From Moraxella equi (GTDB lineage: Bacteria; Pseudomonadota; Gammaproteobacteria; Pseudomonadales; Moraxellaceae), in contig NZ_MXAP01000054.1 in NCBI RefSeq assembly GCF_002027555.1, forward strand, positions 1-37,547: a stretch of DNA of 37,547 nt. The letters are read 5' to 3'. Within the stretch, counting starts at the first letter, position 1, and each line of letters opens with the position of its first letter. Under the pieces are notes generated by a model. It did no database searches. It was not told the DNA's origin and saw nothing but the letters and a program-made list of their open reading frames with translations. Positions 8,101 to 15,019 of this stretch are shown here, one piece after another. Made by a program: the position numbers and the translations under genes.

Positions 8101-8135
8101 CACCCATTCCAAAAACAACCCCGCAAGGTGAAAAA

Positions 8136-9113
8136 ATGACCGCACAATTTCAATGCCGAGTGCATACCCAGCGTTTTGATGAAAACTATGAGCCTGCCAG
8201 TAGCACTCGTTTGACCACCAACTTTGCTAACCTAGCTCGTGGCGAAAACCGCAAACAAAACCTACAAAATGCCATTAGAATGATTAACAACCGTTTTAAC
8301 GATTTGGCGACTTGGGACAACCCAACCAACGACCGCTATTCGGTGCTGATTGACATTGTGTCTATTGACATTGACGTGGCGGGCAAGGGCGAATTTTTCT
8401 CAGGATTGGAATGGCTAAAAACGTCCATACTTGACTACAAAACAGGCAAAACCATTGACGGCATCATCGGTAACAGCTTTTCATCGTTTGTCCGTGATTA
8501 TGATTTTAGCGTGCTACTTCGTGAGTACAACAAAGACAAGCCTGAATTTAGCGTACCAGAAGGCTATGGCGATTTGCATGGCAAATTGTTCAAATTCATG
8601 GTTGCGTCCGAAGAGTACAAAGCCCAATCCAAAAAACCGCCCGTACTGTGCCTTAGTGTTGCGACCACTCGCACCTACCACAGAACCACCAACACACACC
8701 CGATTTTGGGCGTGGAATATGTGCAAAATGACTATTCATTGACCGATGAATATTTTGCCAAAATGGGCTTAAAAGTGCGTTACTTTATGCCACCAAAATC
8801 GGTTGCTCCGTATGCGTTTTATTTTGATGAAAATGCCGATTTATTGAATGATTACACCAACTTAGAGCTCATCAGTACGATTGCGACCATGGAAGCGTTC
8901 CAGCGTATCTATCGCCCAGAGATTTATAGTGCCAACTCGGTTGCAGGACAAGTGTACAAGGGCAGTCTGACTTATGAAGATTATGCTGTGCCAAAAGTGG
9001 ATTATGACCGTGTGGAGCGTAACGACTTGGCGGTAAAACAAGGCAAACTTGCCGAAGAGCAATTTATCAAGCCGTATAAAGAGATTTTGGACGCTTGGCT
9101 TGCCGAAAAATAA
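8136..9113 (+). CDS. mesX: MesX (DUF1852), partner protein of the core methionine synthase MesD
   Basis: This 325-residue soluble protein is recognised as DUF1852 from segments such as VLIDIVSIDIDVAGKGEFFS and from its position directly before a MetE-like core methionine synthase. Published genetics in aerobic bacteria show that this family (named MesX) is required, together with oxygen, for MesD to make methionine without 5-methyltetrahydrofolate or cobalamin. Its chemistry and the methyl donor remain unclear. I start at ATG 8136 with AAGGTG at 8124-8129. An upstream in-frame ATG at 8074 lies inside the MITE and would add 21 residues encoded partly by the element, so I reject it. A terminator and a separate promoter lie between this gene and mesD, so the two may be transcribed independently. 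Confidence 0.88.
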   Translation: MTAQFQCRVHTQRFDENYEPASSTRLTTNFANLARGENRKQNLQNAIRMINNRFNDLATWDNPTNDRYSVLIDIVSIDIDVAGKGEFFSGLEWLKTSILDYKTGKTIDGIIGNSFSSFVRDYDFSVLLREYNKDKPEFSVPEGYGDLHGKLFKFMVASEEYKAQSKKPPVLCLSVATTRTYHRTTNTHPILGVEYVQNDYSLTDEYFAKMGLKVRYFMPPKSVAPYAFYFDENADLLNDYTNLELISTIATMEAFQRIYRPEIYSANSVAGQVYKGSLTYEDYAVPKVDYDRVERNDLAVKQGKLAEEQFIKPYKEILDAWLAEK

Positions 9114-9125
9114 AGGATGAATTTC

Positions 9126-9164
9126 AATCAACCGATTTAATTGTCGGTTGATTTGAATTTTTTT
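9126..9164 (+). terminator. Intrinsic terminator after mesX
   Basis: The stem AATCAACCGA/TCGGTTGATT is followed, after TGAA, by a run of nine T. It lies just before the mesD promoter. Confidence 0.8.
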
Positions 9165-9173
9165 TGGTATAAT
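9165..9173 (+). promoter_or_regulatory. mesD promoter, extended -10
   Basis: TGGTATAAT is a perfect extended -10. The mesX terminator stem occupies the -35 region. Transcription would begin near 9180, giving a short leader with TTAGGAAAA as ribosome site before ATG 9199. Confidence 0.65.
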
Positions 9174-9198
9174 GCAAATTTTAATTTAGGAAAACACA

Positions 9199-10233
9199 AT
9201 GAGCAAAATTTTACTTCCCACCTCTACCGCAGGCAGTCTGCCAAAACCATCTTGGCTTGCCGAACCCGAAAAACTGTGGTCAGAATGGAAATTTGAAGGC
9301 GATGAGCTACGCCAAGCCAAGCAAGACGCACTTTTGGTGTCGCTTGCCGAGCAGACCCGTGCAGGCATTGATATCGTTAGCGATGGCGAGCAGACCCGTC
9401 AGCATTTTGTAACCACGTTTATTGAGCATTTGGACGGCGTGGATTTTAATAAGCGTGAAACCGTCCGTATTCGTAACCGCTATGATGCGTCTGTGCCTAG
9501 CGTGGTAGGCGACGTGTCTCGCCCAAAATCGGTGTTTGTGGACGATGCCAAATTTTTGCGTCAGCATACCGACAAGCTCATCAAATGGGCTCTGCCGGGC
9601 CCCATGACGATGATTGATACCTTGTATGACGCTCATTACAAGAGCCGTGAGAAGCTCGCGTGGGAATTTGCCAAAATCCTAAATGAAGAAGCAAAAGAGC
9701 TAGAAGCGGCAGGCGTGGATATTATTCAGTTTGATGAGCCTGCGTTTAATGTGTTTTTTGATGAGCTAAACGATTGGGGCGTGGCAACTTTGGAGCGTGC
9801 CATCTCCGGGCTAAAATGCCAAACAGCGGTACATATCTGCTACGGCTATGGCATTAAGGCGAACACCGATTGGAAACAAACGCTTGGCAATGAATGGCGA
9901 CAATACGAAGAGAGTTTCCCAAAACTGCAACAATCCAAAATTGACATCATCTCACTAGAATGCCAAAATTCTCGTGTGCCGATGGATTTGATTGAGCTGA
10001 TTCGTGGCAAAACGGTCATGGTTGGGGCGATTGACGTGGCGACCAATGAGATTGAAACACCCGAGCAAGTGGCAGATACTTTGCGTAAAGCCTTGCAATT
10101 TGTGGACGCCGATAAGCTCTACCCAAGCACCAACTGCGGTATGGCTCCCCTGTCTCGCACGGTGGCTCGTGGTAAGTTGCACGCTCTTAGCGAAGGGGCG
10201 AAGATTATCCGTAATGAGTTGTCAGGTAAATAA
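9199..10233 (+). CDS. mesD: Core methionine synthase MesD (folate- and B12-independent)
   Basis: This 344-residue TIM-barrel enzyme corresponds only to the C-terminal catalytic half of MetE; the N-terminal folate-binding half is absent. It transfers a methyl group to homocysteine to form methionine. The zinc ligands expected of the MetE fold are visible: His212 and Cys214 in VHICYG, Glu254 in ISLECQ and Cys313 in TNCGM. IQFDEPAF (176-183) is the conserved barrel strand of the family. Adjacent DUF1852 (MesX) assigns it to the MesD family of aerobic bacteria rather than MesA, MesB or MesC. MesD is reported to need MesX and oxygen. It is followed by a flavin reductase, probably in the same transcript. 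Full-length MetE or MetH could exist elsewhere in the genome. Confidence 0.9.
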   Translation: MSKILLPTSTAGSLPKPSWLAEPEKLWSEWKFEGDELRQAKQDALLVSLAEQTRAGIDIVSDGEQTRQHFVTTFIEHLDGVDFNKRETVRIRNRYDASVPSVVGDVSRPKSVFVDDAKFLRQHTDKLIKWALPGPMTMIDTLYDAHYKSREKLAWEFAKILNEEAKELEAAGVDIIQFDEPAFNVFFDELNDWGVATLERAISGLKCQTAVHICYGYGIKANTDWKQTLGNEWRQYEESFPKLQQSKIDIISLECQNSRVPMDLIELIRGKTVMVGAIDVATNEIETPEQVADTLRKALQFVDADKLYPSTNCGMAPLSRTVARGKLHALSEGAKIIRNELSGK

Positions 10234-10249
10234 TCAGCCAAATCAAATG

Positions 10250-10282
10250 AATGTTGGGTTTTCTGTATGAAAATCCAACATT
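10250..10282 (+). other. Strong hairpin between mesD and the flavin reductase gene
   Basis: AATGTTGGGTTTTC and GAAAATCCAACATT form a 14 bp stem (one G-T pair) with loop TGTAT. No proper T-run follows (TTATATTTATAAAATAA). It may be a weak terminator, a processing site or an mRNA stabiliser that sets the ratio of MesD to reductase. Confidence 0.6.
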
Positions 10283-10314
10283 TATATTTATAAAATAATT
10301 TTAAGAAAATAACA

Positions 10315-10806
10315 ATGGTATCAGTAACAGATTTTAAAGACGCAATGGCAAAACTCACCACCGCCGTTCACGTGATAACAACAGACGGTGTGGCAGGGCG
10401 ACATGGCTTTACGGCATCGGCAGTATGTAGCGTTACCGACACGCCTCCGACTTTGCTTGTGTGTATGAATACAAATATCGGTTTTTATAACAATTTTGTT
10501 AAAAATGGCGTGCTTATGGTCAATACCCTGACCGCTGAGCAGTCGCATCTATCTAATACGTTCGCATCACCGCTAAATTCTGATGAGCGTTTTGAGCATG
10601 GCACTTGGGAGAGACTTGCCACAGGCTCGCCAATGCTGTCTGATGCCTTGATGAGCTTTGATTGCAAGATTAGCGAGATTAAAGAAGTTGGCACGCATGG
10701 GGTGTTCATTTGTGAGATTATCGCCATTCGTCAAGGCGACAGCGATAAGGCATTGACCTATTTTAACCGTAATTATCACAAAACCGATGACAGCATGGCA
10801 TTATAA
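10315..10806 (+). CDS. Flavin reductase-like FMN-binding protein, probable MesD/MesX partner
   Basis: This 163-residue protein is of the flavin reductase (HpaC/RutF-like) fold. It starts with the typical DFKDAMAKLTTAVHVITTDG, then GRHGFTASAVCSVTDTPPTLLVC, the conserved FMN-binding region, and a C-terminal ALTYFNRNYH segment. Proteins of this type reduce FMN or FAD with NAD(P)H and hand the reduced flavin to a partner oxygenase. Here the partner could be the oxygen-requiring MesX/MesD system, an inference from position 81 nt after mesD. The ribosome site is weak (TTAAGAAAATAAC before the ATG). The start fits the family N-terminus. Confidence 0.82.
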   Translation: MVSVTDFKDAMAKLTTAVHVITTDGVAGRHGFTASAVCSVTDTPPTLLVCMNTNIGFYNNFVKNGVLMVNTLTAEQSHLSNTFASPLNSDERFEHGTWERLATGSPMLSDALMSFDCKISEIKEVGTHGVFICEIIAIRQGDSDKALTYFNRNYHKTDDSMAL

Positions 10807-10879
10807 AAGATTGATAAAAAGCATGACATAAGTTGTGCTTTTTGTTTTGGTATATTTGTTCCAAAACATAACATTTTTT

Positions 10880-11101
10880 TAGGGCGTGCCTGCCTTTTGT
10901 ATTTGCAATGAAAAATGCCCGTTTAAAAAAAGCAGGAAAATCGCCCGTTTTTCAAGGAAAAAGTGAGGTTTGATAGTCATTCTATCAAACAAGCTTTTAT
11001 TATGAAAAACAAGATTTAGCCATTTTTCATGCAAAAACATTGTTTCATTTCTAAAACATTTCTATGTTTTAAATTGTGTTATAAAGGGCAGGCACACCCT
11101 A
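10880..11101. mobile_element. Complete 222 bp MITE copy (reference copy)
   Basis: The ends are TAGGGCGTGCCTGCCTTTT and AAAGGGCAGGCACACCCTA, an imperfect inverted repeat of about 18 bp with TA at each edge. Nested inverted blocks give a long fold: GCAATGAAAAATG pairs with CATTTTTCATGC, and GTTTGATAG-5nt-CTATCAAAC (10968-10990) forms the central hairpin. The right end carries the outward motif TGTTATAAA and faces the GST gene 160 bp away. It has no credible coding sequence. This element and the repeat at 11133 fill most of the 10807-11260 gap. Confidence 0.9.
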
Positions 11102-11132
11102 ATAATCGCTATTGTATCTATTTAATACTACC

Positions 11133-11201
11133 GTAGGGGCTGGCTCTGCACGCCCTATAAACATCAACGTATCATCACGGGCGTGTGCAACACGCCCCTA
11201 C
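11133..11201. repeat. Two-hairpin element of about 69 bp
   Basis: It is bounded by GTAGGGGC and GCCCCTAC. Two G/C-rich dyads (GGGGCTGGCTCTGCACGCCC and GGGCGTGTGCAACACGCCC) are separated by a spacer of about 22 bp (AAACATCAACGTATCATCA). Size, termini, arrangement and spacer match the element at 30198. Confidence 0.75.
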
Positions 11202-11260
11202 AAAACCGTATAAAACTGATAGTTCGCTACTAATAATTCTCACAACAACAGGAAAACCCC

Positions 11261-11929
11261 ATGCTCACTCTTCATCATCTTAACCAATCTCGCTCGTTTC
11301 GTATTTTATGGCTATTGTGCGAACTAAACGCCTTATATGGCACGCCCTTTCGTGTCATCAAACACAACCGCACCAAAAGCCACCTTGCCCCAAGGCAGCT
11401 AACAGAAATTCACCCCATGGGTAAAGCCCCGATTTTGGTAGATGAAACCCATGGGCGGACGCTTGCCGAGTCGGGCTTTATCATTGAATATCTGTTACGA
11501 TATTATGACACGGACGGCAAATTATCGCCCGCCGATGAGACGTGGGAGGACTATACGTTTTGGTTGCATTTCGCCGAAAGCTCGCTCATGCCTAACTTGG
11601 TCATGCGACTGGTGTTTTCTAAAATCGTACAAAAGTCGCCATTTTTTATCCGTCCTATCATTAGGGGTGTGCAAAAGGGCGTTGAGAACTCTTTTATCTC
11701 GCCTAATGTAGATAAGGCACTGACTTTATTAAATAAGCATTTGGCGAATCGGCATTATCTGTCGGGGACAGGGCAGGGGGTGTTTGGTGCCGTGGACATT
11801 CATCTGCATTTTGGCATTGCTCAGATGAAAAAATCGGGTGGGTTGTCTGATAAATGGGTACATGTCCATAACTGGCTGGCATATTGTGAATCTCGCCCCA
11901 GTTTTGAGATGGCACAAAGTTATGAGTAG
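11261..11929 (+). CDS. Glutathione S-transferase family protein
   Basis: This is a 222-residue cytosolic GST-fold protein that conjugates or otherwise uses glutathione; the substrate is unknown. The N-terminal thioredoxin-like domain (1-~80) has LNQSRSFRILWLLCEL, where Ser10 or Ser12 could serve as the catalytic hydroxyl. HPMGKAPIL (51-59) carries the cis-proline Pro57, and AESGFIIEYL (69-78) provides the Glu-Ser pair that binds the gamma-glutamyl group. The C-terminal helical domain contains GAVDIHLHFGI, the usual N-capping region. The ATG at 11261 follows CAACAGGAAAACCCC, a good ribosome site. The gene is convergent with nadK (stops 6 nt apart). A MITE end with an outward -10 motif lies upstream. 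Confidence 0.9.
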   Translation: MLTLHHLNQSRSFRILWLLCELNALYGTPFRVIKHNRTKSHLAPRQLTEIHPMGKAPILVDETHGRTLAESGFIIEYLLRYYDTDGKLSPADETWEDYTFWLHFAESSLMPNLVMRLVFSKIVQKSPFFIRPIIRGVQKGVENSFISPNVDKALTLLNKHLANRHYLSGTGQGVFGAVDIHLHFGIAQMKKSGGLSDKWVHVHNWLAYCESRPSFEMAQSYE

Positions 11930-11935
11930 TAAGCC

Positions 11936-12916
11936 TTACTCATCTTTTAATGAAAATTCTTCGGTATATAAGCTCCAATTAAGCTTAGTGCGACAGGCTT
12001 GGTAAAAATCCACGTCCAAGGGGTGCAGTAGGATTAGGGATTTGTCGTGCTTGGTGATGAGTAGGGTTTGGTCGTTGTCTAGCGGTACGCTTGCTTCGCC
12101 GTCAGAGCTGACCATGGGCTGAGTACGGTTGTCTTTGTGGATTTTGATGGTGATTTTGCTGGTGCCTGCAACCACGATGGGGCGACTAGACAGTGTGTGC
12201 GGGTGCATGGGAGCCAGACAAATGGCATCTAGGCTTGGATGAATGATAGGGCCTCCTGCTGAGAGCGAATAGGCGGTAGAACCCGTTGGGGTTGCCACAA
12301 TCAGCCCATCAGCATGCTGACGATAGACATCAATGTCATCAATTTGTAGTTTAAAATCAATGGTATGCACTGATTTACCTGCGTGTAACACCACATCATT
12401 TAGGGCATAGCTTTCATGAAACACTTGCGTGTTGCCGTCATCATCTCGCCCGAGTACCTGCATTTTTAACAAAAAACGCTCATCGGTGTGATACTCGCCA
12501 GCAAAGACTTCTGATAGCTCCGTCTCCAAACGCTCAGGGTTGATGTCCGCCAAAAACCCCAGTCGCCCACGATTGACCCCGAGTACTGGCACGCCCGTTC
12601 CTGCCAAGAGAGAACCCGCCTGCAAGATAGAGCCGTCGCCACCGACCACCATGACCAAGTCGCAATGCTCGCCCATGCGACCACGTGGCACGATTTTGAT
12701 GGGGTTGTCATCTCTATCAAAATCAATATGTATACCCTCAATGCTGGCGGTGCTGGTGTCAATGGTGATTTCTAGTCCCCACTCTGACAGCAGGTTAATG
12801 AGTTCGTTTAATGTGGTGATGATGCTTTTTTTGCCGGCACGCCCCATGAGTCCAATGCGTTTGAAATGGCTCTTTTGGATATTAAAAGATGTCGGTGAAA
12901 TGGCGGTTTCGCTCAT
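11936..12916 (-). CDS. nadK: NAD kinase
   Basis: This 326-residue cytosolic enzyme phosphorylates NAD to NADP using ATP. The family signatures are GGDGS (92-96) within VMVVGGDGSILQAG, the downstream VLGVNRGRLGFLADI (111-125), and the diagnostic TPTGSTAYSLSAGGP (209-223). Bacterial NadK is usually about 290-300 residues; the extra length is in a roughly 18-residue N-terminal segment before FKRIGLMGR, so a later start is possible, though no close alternative ATG with a clear ribosome site is evident. It is convergent with the GST gene and divergent from the Bax-inhibitor-like gene (242 bp between starts). It is a housekeeping gene, probably monocistronic. Confidence 0.95.
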   Translation of the reverse strand: MSETAISPTSFNIQKSHFKRIGLMGRAGKKSIITTLNELINLLSEWGLEITIDTSTASIEGIHIDFDRDDNPIKIVPRGRMGEHCDLVMVVGGDGSILQAGSLLAGTGVPVLGVNRGRLGFLADINPERLETELSEVFAGEYHTDERFLLKMQVLGRDDDGNTQVFHESYALNDVVLHAGKSVHTIDFKLQIDDIDVYRQHADGLIVATPTGSTAYSLSAGGPIIHPSLDAICLAPMHPHTLSSRPIVVAGTSKITIKIHKDNRTQPMVSSDGEASVPLDNDQTLLITKHDKSLILLHPLDVDFYQACRTKLNWSLYTEEFSLKDE

Positions 12917-13158
12917 GATGGTGTTATTGTCTTTAAAACATAAAAAGTATATGATAACTAAACTCCGTCCAGACTACAAGTAAAAACCCATAAAGCTTGT
13001 AAATGATACTACCATCCCCATTAATCAAAAAAATACCCATGCTGTTTTATTAAAATGGCAAAAATACTTGATTTTTAAAAGCAAATATAGTATAAAACAC
13101 CAAACTGTTTTAATTCTCAATTTATCAATCTATTCTTAATTTTTATATAAGGAAAATT

Positions 13159-13881
13159 ATGGCAAACCCTATTGTTAGTCGTACCGAACTACTGGCAGGT
13201 GATGTACCGATGACGGTCAATGGTGTGGTCAAAAAGACTGCTCTACTGCTTGGCATTTCTGCTGTTTCGGGCTTTGGAATGTTTTTCTTTGCTTTGATGA
13301 GTGGCGTGTCATCAGGAGTATTAATGGGCTTGGCGGTGGTTGCCATGTTGGTTACCATGGGTTTAGGTCTCGCCACTGCCTTTAAGCCACATCTGGCCAA
13401 AACACTTGCTGTGCCTTATGCCCTGCTAGAAGGCGTATTTATCGGTGTTGCCTCTGCTTTTGCCTTTTATAAAGCCCCAAGCGTGCCACTGCTTGCCTTA
13501 TCAGCAACTTTTGTTACTGGGGCGGTCATGCTGACCCTTTATACTACGGGTATCATTAAAGTTACCGAAAAATTCCGCTCATTGGTGATATCTGCCTCTA
13601 TCGCCATCATGATTGTTTATGCCATTCAGTGGATTATGTCGCTGGTGTTTGGTAGCTCGATCCCACATCTGTTCGGTGGCGGTATGATTGCCATTGGGTT
13701 TAGTGTTTTTACCACGCTCATCGCTTCTTTCTTTTTGTTAATTGATTTTAAAAACATCGAAGATGGTGCCATGTATGGCGTGAACAAAGAGTTTGAATGG
13801 GTCTATGGCATTGGCGTGTTAGCAACGCTGGTGTGGATGTACGTTGAATTTTTACGCTTGATTGGTTATTTGCAAGAATAA
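13159..13881 (+). CDS. Bax inhibitor-1/YccA family membrane protein
   Basis: This is a 240-residue inner-membrane protein with about seven hydrophobic helices and the BI-1 family pattern: LLEGVFIGVASAFAFY in the middle and a C-terminal pore segment with acidic residues (LLIDFKNIEDGAMYGVNKEFEWVYGIGVLATLVWMYVEFLRLI). In Bacillus YetJ, paired aspartates control pH-sensitive calcium leak, and E. coli YccA modulates FtsH. This protein resembles the branch with a cytoplasmic N-terminus that starts NPIVSRTELL. The exact role is unknown. The start at 13159 is preceded by ATAAGGAAAATT. It is monocistronic, ending at a terminator. Confidence 0.88.
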   Translation: MANPIVSRTELLAGDVPMTVNGVVKKTALLLGISAVSGFGMFFFALMSGVSSGVLMGLAVVAMLVTMGLGLATAFKPHLAKTLAVPYALLEGVFIGVASAFAFYKAPSVPLLALSATFVTGAVMLTLYTTGIIKVTEKFRSLVISASIAIMIVYAIQWIMSLVFGSSIPHLFGGGMIAIGFSVFTTLIASFFLLIDFKNIEDGAMYGVNKEFEWVYGIGVLATLVWMYVEFLRLIGYLQE

Positions 13882-13899
13882 TCATCTGTTAAAACAACA

Positions 13900-13927
13900 A
13901 AAACGCTCTGATGTCAGGGCGTTTTTT
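13900..13927 (+). terminator. Intrinsic terminator after the Bax-inhibitor-like gene
   Basis: The stem AACGCTCTGA/TCAGGGCGTT (one T-G pair) with a 2 nt loop is followed by TTTTTT. Confidence 0.85.
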
Positions 13928-13963
13928 ATGGGTGTTTTTGATGAGAAATAATTAACGCTTCTC

Positions 13964-14060
13964 TAGGGTGCATTGAATATTGGCAATGAAAAATGCTTGT
14001 TTAAAAGCAGGAGAATCGCAAGTTTTTGATGCGGAAAAATGTAGTCATTTTCATGCAAAA
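13964..14060. mobile_element. Decayed MITE copy, right end missing
   Basis: It begins TAGGGTGCATTGAATATTG and continues GCAATGAAAAATGC, GTTTAAAAGCAGGAGAATCG, AAGTTTTTGATGCGGAAAAA and CATTTTCATGCAAAA, each a recognisable variant of the copy at 10880. The central hairpin and right terminus are lost. The remaining DNA up to the marC-like gene (14061-14275) shows only AT-rich sequence. Confidence 0.65.
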
Positions 14061-14275
14061 TGGATTTAAGTTGTTAAACTATTATATTTATAAAAACGTT
14101 ATCGATATTCAGTTTGCCCATGTTTTTAAAACCCAAGTATCAGAAAAATATGGATATAGGCATGATAAAAATTCTCATGTTTATCATTGGGAAAAAAGCA
14201 AAGTCATGATAAAATACGCCCTTGCCTGTTTTATCATACATTCATTGCCAAGTCACACGCCTAGAAGGACATCTC

Positions 14276-14905
14276 ATGGACACCGAACTCATCAAAATCA
14301 TTCTTGCCTTTGTGGTGCTGATAAATCCGTTTAGTGCCTTGGGGCTATTTTTGAACCTAACCAAAGGCTATCCTGCCAAAGACCGCCAAAAAGTCGCCCA
14401 AATCGCCTGTGTGACGGTGTTTATTGGCATTGCCTTTTTTACCATTTTAGGTGAGAGCCTGCTAAAAGTTCTTGGCATTTCGGTGGGGTCGTTTCAGGTG
14501 GCAGGCGGGATTTTGGTGTTTTTGATTGCCATTAATATGATGAATGGTGGTGGCAACCCTGTCAAGCCTAACGAAGAAGAAGTGGAAGTGAGCTCATCCT
14601 TGACAGCATCAGCGGTTGTGCCTCTTGCCATTCCGATGATGATAGGGCCGGGGGGTATTTCGACTGTCATCATCTATTCAAGTCAGGTTAAAGGTGTGTT
14701 TCAGGTAGGCATGATTTTGGCGGCAGGACTGTGTATCAGTCTTATTTGCTATGGGTCGCTGATGGCGGCAGGGCGAATCAGTCGCTTTTTGGGCGAGACA
14801 GGGCTGAACATCCTAAGTCGTATCATGGGCATGCTTCTTGCGGCGGTGGCGATTGAGATTTTGGTTAATGGACTACGGGCGATATTCCCACAGCTATTGG
14901 CGTGA
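14276..14905 (+). CDS. MarC family integral membrane protein (UPF0056)
   Basis: This is a 209-residue inner-membrane protein with six predicted helices and the MarC signatures LINPFSALGLFLNLT (residues ~14-28), FQVAGGILVFLIAINMM and VPLAIPMMIGPGGISTVI. E. coli MarC was once linked to multiple antibiotic resistance, but later work found no such role, and the function of the family is unknown. I start at ATG 14276 with AAGGA at 14265-14269. The longer frame from 14222 would add 18 residues without family resemblance. It appears monocistronic; about 115 bp separates it from ppiD, with no clear terminator. Confidence 0.9.
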   Translation: MDTELIKIILAFVVLINPFSALGLFLNLTKGYPAKDRQKVAQIACVTVFIGIAFFTILGESLLKVLGISVGSFQVAGGILVFLIAINMMNGGGNPVKPNEEEVEVSSSLTASAVVPLAIPMMIGPGGISTVIIYSSQVKGVFQVGMILAAGLCISLICYGSLMAAGRISRFLGETGLNILSRIMGMLLAAVAIEILVNGLRAIFPQLLA

Positions 14906-15019
14906 TGGCTTGGTTGCCAGTTGTGAAATGTCATGAATTTATCGGAAATTTTTTGAGAATTTCATCAAAATGTTGTATCATAAAGAGTTTTTGTGATTTT
15001 ATTAAAAAAGTGATGTATT

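Noticed and set aside
8073..8135. Upstream extension of MesX by 21 residues
   Set aside because: The codons come partly from the MITE end and the following ATG has a proper ribosome site.
10807..11260. Possible CRISPR or tandem array because of several repeats close together
   Set aside because: The repeats are different hairpin elements in single copy, without regular spacing, and no cas genes occur.
14026..14334. 102-codon frame between the decayed MITE and the marC-like gene
   Set aside because: AT-rich, lacks a ribosome site, and overlaps the marC-like coding region in another frame.
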